Numbered from the stretch's first letter, positions 1 through 9,699 are shown. The stretch: 64,000 nt of DNA from Symsagittifera roscoffensis (GCF_963678635.1 NC_087070.1:44433467-44497466), one strand, 5' to 3'. Notes: generated by a model not told the origin, from the letters alone. Numbers and translations are program-made.

Positions 1-2262
1 TATTGTTTTTCAAAGTTCTATCTTTAAATTACAAAATCTATAATTAAATAATTTAATTGAAAAGAAAAGTGTTTATTTCGTTGTTTTTATCGTAGCAGTC
101 TACAGAACGAAAGTGATGCAGCTAATTGCCTTGCAAGTCGCACAGAATGATGATAGGTCAGTTATCATTGCAAAAAAGATAAAAATTGGGAAACAAACTT
201 TGCATCACCAATGAACAGCTTCAATATGATACCATTTTCTTTAAATATTTAATCAGAGATATTATTACTAAATCAGGAAAGGTGTTTTTTTAAACAAAGC
301 TTTGAGATATTTGCAGAATTAGTCTTACTCTCGCAAAATAATTCCTTCACGCATAAGGACTTGAAGAAAAAGAGTGATTTCCGAAGAGCGAAGAATGAAA
401 TGAAAATCCTACGCCATTAAAAGTCTCTTGCGGTAAAATGTTCCTCAACTCTTTAAGTTCAAGGTTCGAGTTGAATAAATTAATCGAATGGGATGGAATA
501 GTTTAACTGTCAAAACGATAACACTTCTTTTTGGTCTAATGTAATTTTTGGAGGACAGCATATGTATGTACTCGAAGTTATTTGCAGTCTAAAAATATTC
601 TTAGTTGGTTTCAAAATTGCAGAAAATTTAATAAAGTTGATAGAATCGTATTACGAGATAAGATTTTCGTTTTCCGACTACCGAAGAAATCGACGGAATG
701 TTTATGCATGGATGTATAGCATCTGAAAGAAATTGATGTCTTGAGCTCAAAGTCAGAAAGATGCTTCACTAAACAGGCCCCAAATACGCATCTATGCTGT
801 ACCCGACTAATTTTCTAACATAAACTGTTCTATTTTTCAGAAGCACAGGTACAGTATTTTTTTTGTAATAAACGCATGATTAATATTCATGGAGCAGAAC
901 AAAGCAGCAGAGAACTTAGGGGCCTGCTTCACCAGAGACGATTTTTCGACAGTTTGAAAATAACAAAACTTGGAAATTAGGACTGCTTGCATCAGGTCAA
1001 AGCCCTGAATATTTCGACTGCCCTTTAACTGGTTTTAGACTGATATTATCAAATTCTAAGTGTTGAAAATTGAGCGTATATGAAATTAACAAGACTGCTC
1101 GTATCAGGGCAAAGCCCTGAATGTCCCTACTGCCCTTAAATTGGTCTCGAATAGTTTTTGGTAAACTAAAAATTGGCAAACTACGAATTTTTAAGGCTGA
1201 AAATATCAAAGTTTAAGTGTTACAATTTGAGTCAGATGATATCAAAAATTTAAAGCCTAAAATTTGTGTGGAATTGTTAAAATTATATAAAAACAATTAG
1301 CGTGCCGCAGTTCAATTTCGAACATTGTTTTAGTGCGGAATAATTCGCCATGCGTGAATGCTTCGCGTTAAACTTTCAGCATCAGAGTATAAAACGATCA
1401 GTTTAATTAGATTCGGTTGCAATTGAACAGCCAGTTACGCTAATATAGTGGTGTATGCAGTTTCTTTCGAAAAATATTAACGGAAAATATATGCTTGATG
1501 TTGATTTTCTGCAGAAAAATTTCGGCGATCGAAATAGTTTCTACAAAAGGTTTTTTTACCCCTAGATGTATTTTTTCAAGAAATCGATTACCCGAGGGAC
1601 CACGATTTTGTAGTACGTGATATTTCGCCATGCTATCCCGCATTTAAGAAAAGTGAAAACAAATCGATTTTAATGGATTTTCCTGGTCTATAATGTTGTA
1701 AATATAATCGATTCCCATGTTACGTGCAGACAACAAAATGGATTTCAGCATTTATCAAGTGAGTGATGCGAAAACTTTGCAAAACGAGTGTACGGCCTGG
1801 CCTAATATATTTCAAAACCTAAACTCAAATTGCAAAAAGGTTCAGTTAGCCCCCCCCCCCCCCCCCCCCCCGACAAGAAAACTCAATTATAATCGATTTT
1901 TATTCATGGAACTCCAATGCGTGATTCAGCCCTTTGATATTGAAGAGATCCCTGTGTCATCCACCTCCTCAAAGTGGTATGCGCAATGATGAAATGGATG
2001 ACACCCCCCTCGCCACCTACCTACGGTTGGTTCCTAGGGAACATTTTACTAGTCTGGGGTGATTTTGATTCTTAATTTAAAGTAATTCAACACATTAAAA
2101 ATAAGTTTTGAAATTTTTGAGTACCGGTGTTATTTCACTAGTATTCGGACCAGTTAGCCAAATTCAATTCAATTTGGAATAGCTTTTGAGACAGATTAAT
2201 TAGACCTAGAAAACTGGTTAGATACCGAAGTACGAGTATCTCTACGTTGAAGCATCTAAGCA
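1..2262. other. Non-coding AT-rich stretch
   Basis: No ORF here has a recognisable domain or coding-like composition. The stretch holds a two-copy direct repeat at 980-1160 (listed separately) and a 20-base poly-C run near 1851-1870. The ORF that runs through the poly-C run reads as poly-proline and is not credible. Confidence 0.6.
980..1160. repeat. Diverged two-copy direct repeat, unit about 106 bp
   Basis: The pattern 'atcagg(t/g)caaagccctgaat' followed by 'ctgccctt(t)aa(a)(c/t)tgg' occurs at about 989-1035 and again at about 1098-1150. The units are clearly related but diverged, so the duplication is old. The core CAGGGCAAAGCCCTG of the second unit is a near palindrome. Confidence 0.55.
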
Positions 2263-2273
2263 ATGCCTCACAG

Positions 2274-2679
2274 CAGACTTGTTAACGGGCCGCCATAATT
2301 GAGGCCCGGCCCGGCCCGATATAATTCAAGTCGAGCCCGTTGGCGGCCCGATAGACAAGGAATTTATTAAATATCGGCCCGTTGGGGCCCGTTGCTGCTT
2401 TTTTGGTAAAAAACAAATTTTGTGCTTTGTGGTGCCCACAGAGTCTTCTTCCACAAATGCAAAGATTTCGTGCTTCGTGTCACGTCGAATTTGTTTCTGC
2501 AGTGAATCGGCAGTGAACGTAGTAGTCATGTCGTTTAGCACACTGCAAGCTGTACAGTGCGCACTGAAACATAACATTGGTTAGTCAATAAAAGTAAGGC
2601 CCGTTGACAAAAGTGAAAACCTCGGCCCGGCCCGACCCGGCCCGTTGAGGCCCACGGGCGGCCCGGCCCGTTGACAAGT
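2274..2679. mobile_element. Non-autonomous hAT-like element with GGCCCG-rich ends
   Basis: A block of about 400 bp has GC-rich, GGCCCG-repeated ends and an AT-balanced middle. The left end reads ACTTGTTAACGGGCC and the right end GGCCCGTTGACAAGT, so the termini are inverted with one mismatch. The direct repeat ATGCCTCACAG flanks the block at 2263-2273 and 2680-2690 and is best read as a target-site duplication. No transposase ORF is present. The hAT assignment is an inference from the duplication size and short terminal repeats; another cut-and-paste superfamily is possible. Confidence 0.55.
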
Positions 2680-3162
2680 ATGCCTCACAGCTTGACCCAA
2701 AACAAACTAAATACTGTAAAAACGTTTGCAACGAGAACAGCGCTGAAAAACTCATGTTTTGAGGCCGGGGAACAAAGACAGCGAACTACTACTTTACCTT
2801 ACCATCCAGTTAGGTCAATCAAAATGTTTTTGGTAGCATTGTATCGCATCCAGGAACGCTTTGAGTCTGCCCGATTTGTGAAAACAGAAAAGCGGGAGCT
2901 CATGAAAGCGTCTGGGGGTGTCAGCATGCCGGTAGATTGGGTGCATTTTCTTGCACCGTATTACAAAACACGTCCGGCTTGGTCTCGTGACTTCAACCGT
3001 CGAGCTGCTCTCACTGTCACACTTAAGCTACTAACCAAAATCATGAAAACCTATGAAATCAAGAACCGGAATCCCAAACCAGTCGATCGAGTGATTACGA
3101 AACAAGGCTTAAAACTCTACAGATTTACGCTAACGACCTCAGTGCAAAACAAGACATCATAA
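2680..3162 (+). CDS. Unrecognised protein of 160 residues
   Basis: This is an open frame of 160 codons from the ATG at 2680, which lies in the duplicated target site at the right edge of the hAT-like element. The product is basic, with many Lys/Arg and Thr, and has no signal peptide or membrane segment. It holds the segments SGGVSMPVDWVHFLAPYY and KPVDRVITKQGLKLYRFTL, which look like ordinary protein rather than low-complexity shadow. I do not recognise a family. It could be an exon of a host gene or a remnant of an older mobile element; the transposon insertion at its 5' edge may have cut it from upstream sequence. Confidence 0.35.
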   Translation: MPHSLTQNKLNTVKTFATRTALKNSCFEAGEQRQRTTTLPYHPVRSIKMFLVALYRIQERFESARFVKTEKRELMKASGGVSMPVDWVHFLAPYYKTRPAWSRDFNRRAALTVTLKLLTKIMKTYEIKNRNPKPVDRVITKQGLKLYRFTLTTSVQNKTS

Positions 3163-3785
3163 GTTGTTTTATGGAGAGCAACACCATACCTAATGCTGCC
3201 ACCCAGGACACCACATAACTTCATTAAATCTCCTGTAATTAAACCGTTACATAATTACACTTTACATAATTACATAATCGACATTTTGCGAGCGTAGTCC
3301 AATATTACGACTTTTTTTTGTTTTCCCAACCTAAGTCGCAAATTCTGGTGTTACGTTGGTGGCACCTTTTCCGCTTTTTGATAGAATGAGCTTTGAAGTT
3401 GGATTACTAATAAGGTAACACAATTGATGCATTTTATTTCATTAAACCTCTGTCCTCTCTATTTCTCTGAGTTTGACGAAGATGCAAGGGGAACTGAACT
3501 TGTCAAAAATATTGAAGGTTACGGCCACTTGATTGTACGTTAGAATATATTGGCTATCAGCCTGCAATGCTCCAATGTGAAATTCCCTGCAAGTGCCAAT
3601 TTTTAATGAGTAACTGCCTGGAGTAATAACAATACCTGGAGGTGAGGCTACATTCCAGAAACTCTAGATAGAGGCTGCCAAATGGCTCATTTCACACGCC
3701 CGCATCTAGGCCCGCATCCAAAAGAAGCTGTTGAATTCGAATAAATTTTAATCTCATTATCCTTAGTTATCCAAAATTTTCCAAG
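3163..3785. other. Non-coding spacer
   Basis: No credible ORF, RNA gene or repeat copy is visible between the two unrecognised ORFs. It is AT-rich throughout. Confidence 0.5.
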
Positions 3786-4082
3786 ATGAACAGAAAATTC
3801 GACAGCATTGTGAACAGATACAAAATTAATGAGTGGTTCGAGTTCGATAAAAACCTCATTCAGCGAGGAGCTATTCTTACAGTTTTTAAAACTGAACATT
3901 CTGTAGCAGACAAATTAAATGACAATACACAACTAACCCATAAACCTGAACAACGAGGCAGTTTTTTATGCCAAAAAGTGTGCAAACCTTATCTATCAAT
4001 CAACAAAACAAACTGCAGACGCTTATTCCAAGTAAAGGAAAATGCAGCACTCCTGGTAAAAAGGCATAAGCTGAAAATATAG
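3786..4082 (+). CDS. Unrecognised short protein of 98 residues
   Basis: A 98-codon frame starts at an ATG in a fair context (ccaagATGaac). The product is Lys/Asn-rich and has no membrane segment. The first third, around KINEWFEFDKNLIQRG, has coding-like composition, while the rest is less convincing. A minus-strand ORF at 3687-3899 overlaps it and looks worse. It may be an exon or chance. No family recognised. Confidence 0.25.
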   Translation: MNRKFDSIVNRYKINEWFEFDKNLIQRGAILTVFKTEHSVADKLNDNTQLTHKPEQRGSFLCQKVCKPYLSINKTNCRRLFQVKENAALLVKRHKLKI

Positions 4083-4162
4083 CTTAATCGTCTCACAGCT
4101 TCTCACAAATAAAATAGAAGTCAGAAAGGAACGCCAAGAATTAGGGACCGTTTTTTTAGTTT

Positions 4163-4457
4163 TTAAGATCATTTATCCACGGGGGAAAGGACCAACATAC
4201 GAGCTGTACAGCTCATCACGGCGAACCGCTGTTGTGCCCTGTTTAAGAACTGCATACAATTTATTTTTTTTTGGTTATTTTTCTGGGCTGGGTAGTGTTG
4301 CTTCACCCTCAAAAAATACAATTTATTTTTTTTGGTTATTTTTCTGGGCTGGGTAGTGTTGCTTCACCCTCAAGAAACGAGCACGGATCATGGTGGGCCT
4401 CGAACATCCGACCTTTCGATTGAGAGGCGGAGACGTAACCACTTCACCACCGCTCCC
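4163..4457 (-). mobile_element. tRNA-derived SINE, minus strand, with internal tandem duplication
   Basis: Read on the minus strand, the head is tRNA-like. A perfect RNA polymerase III A box, TGGTGAAGTGG, is followed about 32 bases later by a B-box-like TGTTCGAGGCC. The body runs 'ttgagggtgaagcaacactacccagcccagaaaaataacc'-like sequence, then 'gagctgtacagctcgtatgttggtcc', and ends in a 'cgtggataaatgatctta' tail next to an A-rich run. A 61-bp piece is tandemly repeated (about 4256-4316 and 4317-4377). This copy is uninterrupted at its 3' end and so serves as the reference for the copy that the Polinton split at 6546/24951. Confidence 0.85.
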
Positions 4458-6355
4458 CGACCGTTATTTTTTTCCCATTGTTTTTCACTTTCTCTGAGAA
4501 AACGTAACTACTTGTCTGAATAATTCATATCTCGATTCAACTGGAAAGTCGATAGATTTTATACCCCACTGAAACCGGGCAAAACCAAGGTTTTTTTGCA
4601 AAAACTTACCAATTGAAAGCACTGCGATCACCAATAGTGGGATGATAGAAACACTCCTGCTGGCTGAGGTTAATTTTTCAGCGACTGCCAAAACCAATTG
4701 GATTAAAGAATTATAAAATGAAACCAAAACCCTTCTCAGAAGTAATCCACTACCTTCATACAAAAGTAAAACCGACAATCTAAGGATTGAACTTCGACAA
4801 ACTTTCCACATTCGCTGACCACGTTACCACAATAATTCTTAAGATCAAAAAACCAAATGGTCTACTAAAAAAAATCTCTGATGAGCAGAACCTAAAATGG
4901 TAACTACATGCACAAAAATGAGCACAATCAAACAGGTTCGGTGTAAAACTCATTCGCTGCCGGTGAAGCAACACAGAGAAATTTTGAAATACCGAACTTC
5001 TTGACGCACTCTTGCTCAACTCCGCTGATGATATAGCGTACAACTAAAAATACATCCGTCGAGTTTAGGTAAAAACATCAAAAACAAACGCTCAAACTAT
5101 AACGCTACTCAGCTTGACTTACACCACCTCTCAATTGTCGTTTGAAGCCAGATACATAAAACATTGACCACCCGTGGAACAAACGCGTTGAAATTGTATG
5201 TAAAATTGCTTAGCGTACCAACAACGAGGTTCACATTAGGAGTTTCTCTTGGTTCTCCGCAATAAATTGAAACTGCCCAAACGAACAGGGCACGGGAATT
5301 TAGCTCGGTTCTCCGTAAAAAAATATGCACCTAGAACGGATTCTTTTCAAAATTCTAGAAGGGGGCAGACCCTGGGAAAGTCACAGTTTCACGGACAAGA
5401 AAAATTTAACCAATCTCCACAAGCTTGGCTTGTGCATTGTTAGAAATAAACGGAAAGTTCGAGTTGGACTACGATACCTGTTTGCAGCGACAGCAACAAC
5501 AAAAAACTTGTAATAAGGAGCGCTTGAACCATCAAACATTGGCTCTTGCTAAGCCTCAAAATCTTTCCAATCCATAGAGTTTTTTATTCAATTTTGTGTC
5601 TATAACGTTTCTGGGCAGGAGAATAGTTGAGATCCTATTTGAAAGGATTGGTTAACACCTAGGTCTAAATTCGAACGTTACCGGAAAAATATCCGCAACA
5701 GGCACCGACCGCGAAACAACTTGCGTGCCACCTCCTGTGAAAACGCTATGCATTTTGCGTCACATTTCTCAGTTTCTTTTGCGCGTGTTTTTTGCCCCTC
5801 TTTCAATGGGTTTATTAATCAATACCTAAAAACGAGAAAACGATTCATTAATATTAACATGTGCACTTTTCAACTTGACCCGCCGAGATTTGTTCGAAGA
5901 AAATTTTATCTAATTTTTAACTAATGCTGACATTTGACATTTACCAACTAGAGCGCACATTGGCAAAATAATTCACGCTTTGATGGACTTCTTGCTTTAA
6001 TGCACACCTGTTTTGAGTTAACGGGCTATTTATTCAGTTGTGGTAAATATTAAGCACAAGACCAAAATAGATACTGATGCCTTGATTTTTTATCTGCTAA
6101 TTTTCAAACTCTTGATTAAAAACCCAATATCAAACATAATCAGTTAGCTTACTATTGTTTTGACTTTCTATTTAACCATCCAAGCAAAAACAACTACGAA
6201 AAACTATAAAAAAAAACAAAACTAATCAGCAAACGCGACTACAGTAAATACCACTGTTTTGACGAATACACCAGAACATCAACTGTTTTTAAGGTAAGTA
6301 AATTAATTGTAATCCCTGATTTGAACGGAAGTCGCTACAGGGAGTGCTTTTAGGT
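4458..6355. other. Mostly non-coding; possible minus-strand exon near 4610-4690
   Basis: No firm gene. On the minus strand a consensus splice donor (G|GTAAGTTTT) sits at 4610/4609, preceded by a frame with a hydrophobic run (SIIPLLVIAVLSIG) and, near 4689, by a plausible acceptor (ttggttttggcag). This could be a small exon with a signal peptide or membrane segment, but I cannot find partner exons. The rest to 6355 shows only short ORFs without coding character. Confidence 0.25.
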
Positions 6356-6546
6356 TACAGTGGTGAAGTGGTTACGTCTCCGCCTCTCAATCGAAAGGTC
6401 GGATGTTCGAGGCCCACCATGATCCGTGCTCGTTGCTTGAGGGTGAGGCAACATTACCCAGCCCAGAAAAAATAACCAAAAAAAATAGTTCTTAAGCAGG
6501 GGCACAACAGCGGTCCGCGATGAGCTGTACAGCTCGTATGTTGGTC
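6356..6546 (+). mobile_element. 5' part of a tRNA-derived SINE, interrupted by the Polinton
   Basis: This is a plus-strand copy of the SINE at 4163-4457. The A box TGGTGAAGTGG is at 6361-6371 and the B-box-like TGTTCGAGGCC at 6404-6414. The shared body follows and stops abruptly at 'cgtatgTTGGTC'. The missing 3' end ('TTGGTCctatccctcgtggataaatgatctta') resumes at 24951, after the 18.4-kb Polinton. The TTGGTC at 6541-6546 is the left copy of the target duplication. Confidence 0.85.
6541..6546 (+). repeat. Left target-site duplication of the Polinton (TTGGTC)
   Basis: TTGGTC directly precedes the element's first base, and the same hexamer directly follows its last base at 24951-24956. Six base pairs is the duplication length known for Polinton/Maverick integration. 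The uninterrupted SINE copy at 4163-4457 has this hexamer once. Confidence 0.85.
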
Positions 6547-6790
6547 AGTAGTATTGTATCGTGTCCCGGATCCTAGGGGGGGGGTCCTTCCTAAGGGGGG
6601 GGGGGGGGGGTCCTCACGTAAAGCAAAATCCTAGGAAAGGGGTCCTTAATTTTTTGGAGGACCCTCATCCTAGGATTTTGTAAACGAAAGAGATTTTCCA
6701 CCCAAAAAGCAGAAGACCCCCTACTTAGGATCTTGCTAAGTTTAGCTTAACAACAAGGGACACGATACAAAAATCTTTCTAATTCCAAAT
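6547..6790 (+). repeat. Left terminal inverted repeat of the Polinton
   Basis: It aligns with the reverse complement of about 24715-24950. The best blocks are 'gtcctcacgtaaagcaaaatcctaggaaagg' and the following 'ttaattttttggagga', which are identical in both. It begins AGTAG and contains long G runs. The repeat also folds on itself: TTGTATCGTGTCCC near 6553 is inverted as GGGACACGATACAA near 6757, and GGATCCTA is mirrored by TTAGGATC, so each terminus could form a hairpin. Confidence 0.9.
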
Positions 6791-7071
6791 TTTGGGGTCC
6801 TAATTATTGGTCCTGATTAATTATATGAATCATATTAATTGTTATGTTTGTTTAGGGTAAATGAACTTTCGACCTAGTTGAAATTTGTTAGTGAATGGGG
6901 AATTGACTTTTATGGTATATAATAAAAATTCGCCGGCCATTTTGGCAGCGTAGCTTAACTGTTGGCAGCAGTGAACTAATTCCTTAACTTGACCTAAATT
7001 TTATGGTGAAAAGGCGGTAAATTGAAATTACTCTCAAAAGGCGGCGGCCGTTTCTGGGCAAAATATACCAA
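6791..7071. promoter_or_regulatory. Leader between left TIR and first ORF
   Basis: This AT-rich leader contains a TATA-like stretch (ggtatataataaaa) near 6913-6926, about 150 bp before the first ORF. It is a reasonable candidate for the early promoter, but nothing else confirms transcription start. No coding frame is visible. Confidence 0.35.
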
Positions 7072-7641
7072 ATGATAAATTTGACAAATTTTGAAATAAG
7101 AAAAATGAAATTAGAGGGAACTTGGTGTACTGAAGATATTGATAATGAGCATTTACAATTAAGAGTGTTTTCAACCGCAGAAAAAAACTCATTTTTCAAA
7201 TTTAGTAATGAACGCTACGTCGTCTTTCTCGAAAGGGCAAAGGAAACTTCAAAGAAAGAATACGAGTTAATTTTCAAAGAACAATTTTATTTGAGTGAGC
7301 TTCAACAAATCTCTTGGTGCATTTCTACAAAACAACAGTATGGTACTGTGAGCGATTTGAATTTTGCTGATTATGAAAACGTATTCGACTATTCGTTTGA
7401 TTTTACCTCAAAAAGGGTTGATAAAGACTTGGAGAGAAAAATCCGTCTATGTTTCAACAAGCTATCAAAATACAAAAAACTTCCGGTGGTTTATTTAATT
7501 ATTTACCACCGTTATCTTAATGAGACTAAATGGTATTTGCAAGGTCACTTTTATTTCCACTGGCTTGAAATTCAGCAGGTTGGAGAGGTGTTGGAAAAAA
7601 TAAATAATGAAATTGCAAAAAAGCAGAGTAACTCCTATTGA
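7072..7641 (+). CDS. Unrecognised Polinton early protein, 189 residues
   Basis: This is the first ORF inside the left terminus. The product is rich in Lys, Phe and Tyr, with no signal peptide or membrane helix. A C-terminal block (KWYLQGHFYFHWLEIQQVG) has the look of a conserved globular domain. A second in-frame ATG at 7105 is an alternative start. Its end overlaps the next ORF by 35 bases, so the two are probably expressed together. Position at the element's left end next to other small ORFs suggests an early or accessory role, which is inference only. I do not recognise the family. Confidence 0.65.
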   Translation: MINLTNFEIRKMKLEGTWCTEDIDNEHLQLRVFSTAEKNSFFKFSNERYVVFLERAKETSKKEYELIFKEQFYLSELQQISWCISTKQQYGTVSDLNFADYENVFDYSFDFTSKRVDKDLERKIRLCFNKLSKYKKLPVVYLIIYHRYLNETKWYLQGHFYFHWLEIQQVGEVLEKINNEIAKKQSNSY

Positions 7642-8041
7642 TTTGAAAATAATTCACGAAATTTATACGTCTTTGAAACAAACTTATCCTGATAATTCTA
7701 ACCGACGCAACTATTTTCTAGCTGCATGTTCTCTGTTTTTTGTTAGTTCTGATAACCTTAACTACGACATTTTAATTAAGTTGAGACCTTATGGTGGCTT
7801 GATTGGTATTGATAACTCTTCCTTGGACAAATACTTGAAAAATTCCAAAATTTTACGATTGCACGCTATTTTGCACGATGCGGCCGGATTTATACACGAA
7901 TTTTATCAACAGGGTCCCACGTACTGTTACATGTTGCCCTGGAACTGTAACAACAGCTTATTGGGACATTTGAGTGGAATAGCGTTCTGCCTTTTCATTA
8001 AGTTGAAAAAACCAGAAGTTTATCATTTACTAGAATGCTAG
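7607..8041 (+). CDS. Unrecognised Polinton protein with HDAAG motif, 144 residues
   Basis: The frame overlaps the previous ORF by 35 bases and the next by 7 bases, typical of this element's packing. The central part has His-rich, Cys-containing sequence: L-H-A-I-L-H-D-A-A-G-F-I followed by GPTYCYML and GHLSGIAFC. The HD pair superficially recalls parvoviral-type phospholipase A2 (HDxxY), but the Tyr is absent and no calcium-loop motif is convincing, so I do not assign that function. Strong hydrophobic content near the C-terminus (GIAFCLFIKL) could be buried or membrane-associated. Confidence 0.65.
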   Translation: MKLQKSRVTPIDLKIIHEIYTSLKQTYPDNSNRRNYFLAACSLFFVSSDNLNYDILIKLRPYGGLIGIDNSSLDKYLKNSKILRLHAILHDAAGFIHEFYQQGPTYCYMLPWNCNNSLLGHLSGIAFCLFIKLKKPEVYHLLEC

Positions 8042-8604
8042 GCGAGAGATCAGTTGTGCTTGACGTGGAAGGCTTTCGTTACAAGAAAAACGCCTTTGTG
8101 GTTAAAGAATTGGCAATAACAACTTCAGACTACAGCGATCGACTCGTTTTCCTACCTCCAGTGAATTTCAATATACTACCAAAGCTTGAACAAAAAGCTT
8201 ACAACTGGTTAACAAATTATTTACACGGTCTCCATTGGGAAAACGGTGATTATCTTTACATAAACTTGAATCAAATACTTCAGAGTTTTGTGCTGAGAAA
8301 TCCCGGTGCCGTTTTTTACGCTAAAGGAAAAGAAAAGACAGAATTTTTGGCCAAGTACTTGGACCGAAAGATTGAAAACCTAGATGATTTGGGCTGTCCT
8401 CGGGTTGAAAACTTATATTTTAAAAATTATCCAAGTTGCAATAAACATATTCCACATTACAACTCCAGGAATCATTGTGCCCTGAAGAAAACCAAGGTTT
8501 TTTATGATTGGTTGAAAAATGAACAACAGCGAGAGATCAGCGAAAGTGGAGACATACCTACCACCAAATTCAATGCTTTGTGCGTGGATGACTCCAGAGG
8601 GTGA
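8035..8604 (+). CDS. RNase H-fold, DEDD-like exonuclease-type protein, 189 residues
   Basis: The N-terminus (residues about 7-35) has a strand with acidic residues, VVLDVEGF, then KELAITTSDY, resembling the first Asp-x-Glu motif of DEDD exonucleases. A later YAKGKEKTEFLAKYL segment and a Cys/His-rich C-terminal part (about residues 120-165: GCPRVENLY, RNHCALKKTKVFYDWL) match a family I know from insect and cnidarian mobile elements as RNase H-like. Exact activity is inferred. Its last 170 or so bases belong to the tandem duplication, so a second, headless copy of the C-terminus lies near 9272-9443. Confidence 0.55.
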   Translation: MLGERSVVLDVEGFRYKKNAFVVKELAITTSDYSDRLVFLPPVNFNILPKLEQKAYNWLTNYLHGLHWENGDYLYINLNQILQSFVLRNPGAVFYAKGKEKTEFLAKYLDRKIENLDDLGCPRVENLYFKNYPSCNKHIPHYNSRNHCALKKTKVFYDWLKNEQQREISESGDIPTTKFNALCVDDSRG

Positions 8605-8860
8605 TATTAAAATTTCATTAACGAGAATAGAGCGTATTGATTGTAGTGGCCAAATTGTTCAGAGGAAGGAGCAAATAATAATTTCCGAAGAAGAGTTGTC
8701 TACGTTGAAGAGGTTTTTTCCAGTTATTGATCAATTTGTATACTTCCGGAGATTCGAGTTTATCAGAAATGTTAGCCAGCAAGCGAGGAGTATATCTTCC
8801 CGAACTAGTCTTAGTACCCAAACGTCAGCCAGGAGTTCAGATGGATCTAAACAGCAGTGA
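8519..8860 (+). CDS. PC4-like small ssDNA-binding-type protein, copy 1
   Basis: The frame gives 113 residues from 8519, but a start at the ATG of 8573 or 8588 would shorten the overlap with the exonuclease-like gene and fits the domain start. Residues about 25-70 (GDIKISLTRIERID, then RKEQIIISEEELSTLKRFF) follow the strand-strand-helix pattern of PC4/p15 proteins, which bind single-stranded DNA. The Ser/Thr-rich tail (SISSRTSLSTQTSARSS) is probably disordered. The family call is tentative and rests on pattern only. Confidence 0.45.
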   Translation: MNNSERSAKVETYLPPNSMLCAWMTPEGDIKISLTRIERIDCSGQIVQRKEQIIISEEELSTLKRFFPVIDQFVYFRRFEFIRNVSQQARSISSRTSLSTQTSARSSDGSKQQ

Positions 8861-9023
8861 ATTGCCAGATGAGATTAAGACGATTGTGAAAGAGGATACT
8901 GTGAAGAAAATAATGTACTACAAAAAAACTGCAAATATCCCAGCAAACTTTGTTTTAGCAATGCATGACATAAATGATAGAGAATTCACACGTTATGAAA
9001 TTTTTTACTGTTCTCAAAAGTAA
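8769..9023 (+). CDS. Unrecognised small protein, copy 1, 84 residues
   Basis: The frame is open from 8727, but the ATG at 8769 is the first and a second at 8841 is also possible. It overlaps the tail of the PC4-like ORF by about 90 bases in another frame. The product has a helical charged middle (SSELPDEIKTIVKEDTVKKI) and an aromatic end (RYEIFYCSQK). The duplicated copy at about 9608-9801 is frameshifted by one A, so this copy is the intact one. Family unknown. Confidence 0.5.
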   Translation: MLASKRGVYLPELVLVPKRQPGVQMDLNSSELPDEIKTIVKEDTVKKIMYYKKTANIPANFVLAMHDINDREFTRYEIFYCSQK

Positions 9024-9095
9024 TTTAATTTTTTACAAGCTTCATTCACAGAGAGAAAAAGTCTAACATAGTCTGTAGAATAAATAGTTTCTCAA

Positions 9096-9443
9096 ATGTC
9101 AGAAGCAACAACAGCAGTAGATGAACCTGACGCAACATTAGTAACAGAGTTTGTTTATAACGAGACAAACAGTGAAAAAAAATCATGGAAGTTTTGTAAC
9201 AATGTAACTTTGCCAAGGTCTGAAGTAGTTTTTGTTGCGCAAATGGTAGTAATTCTAATTCTAAATTATCAAAGTTGCAATAAACATATTCCACATTACA
9301 ACTCCAGGAATCATTGTGCCCTGAAGAAAACCAAGGTTTTTTATGATTGGTTGAAAAATGAACAACAGCGAGAGATCAGCGAAAGTGGAGACATACCTAC
9401 CACCAAATTCAATGCTTTGTGCGTGGATGACTCCAGAGGGTGA
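9096..9443 (+). pseudogene. Chimeric ORF: truncated membrane protein plus exonuclease tail
   Basis: The first 55 or so residues equal the N-terminus of the membrane protein at 9936-10220. The frame then crosses the duplication junction near 9263 and continues into the duplicated C-terminus of the exonuclease-like protein. It is a by-product of the tandem duplication and probably not functional. Confidence 0.8.
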
Positions 9444-9699
9444 TATTAAAATTTCATTAACGAGAATAGAGCGTATTGATTGTAGTGGCCAAATTGTTCA
9501 GAGGAAGGAGCAAATAATAATTTCCGAAGAAGAGTTGTCTACGTTGAAGAGGTTTTTTCCAGTTATTGATCAATTTGTATACTTCCAGAGATTCGAGTTT
9601 ATCAGAAATGTTAGCCAGCAAGTGAGGAGTATATCTTCCCGAACTAGTCTTAGTACCCAAACGTCAGCCAGGAGTTCAGATGGATCTAAACAGCAGTGA
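9358..9699 (+). CDS. PC4-like protein, copy 2
   Basis: Duplicate of the ORF at 8519-8860 with two visible substitutions (Arg to Gln near residue 78 and Ala to Val near residue 89). It is still open along its whole length. It lies behind a headless exonuclease fragment and before the frameshifted second small ORF. Confidence 0.45.
   Translation: MNNSERSAKVETYLPPNSMLCAWMTPEGDIKISLTRIERIDCSGQIVQRKEQIIISEEELSTLKRFFPVIDQFVYFQRFEFIRNVSQQVRSISSRTSLSTQTSARSSDGSKQQ

Larger units (their letters stand above)
8433..9260 (+). repeat. Tandem duplication, copy 1 (unit 839 bp)
   Basis: Sequence from about 8433 to 9260 repeats at about 9272-10100 with very few differences. It covers the C-terminus of the exonuclease-like gene, the two small ORFs and the 5' half of the membrane-protein gene. 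In copy 1 the membrane-protein frame runs into duplicated exonuclease sequence at about 9263. Confidence 0.95.

Noticed and set aside
1717-1989. 90-residue ORF with poly-proline
   Set aside because: It is created by a poly-C run in non-coding sequence.
6356-6430. tRNA gene at the head of the SINE
   Set aside because: A and B boxes are present, but the acceptor stem and anticodon arm do not pair properly and the sequence runs into a SINE body, so it is a tRNA-derived repeat head.
7607-8041. Parvovirus-type phospholipase A2 domain
   Set aside because: There is an HD pair, but the following Tyr and the glycine-rich calcium loop are missing.
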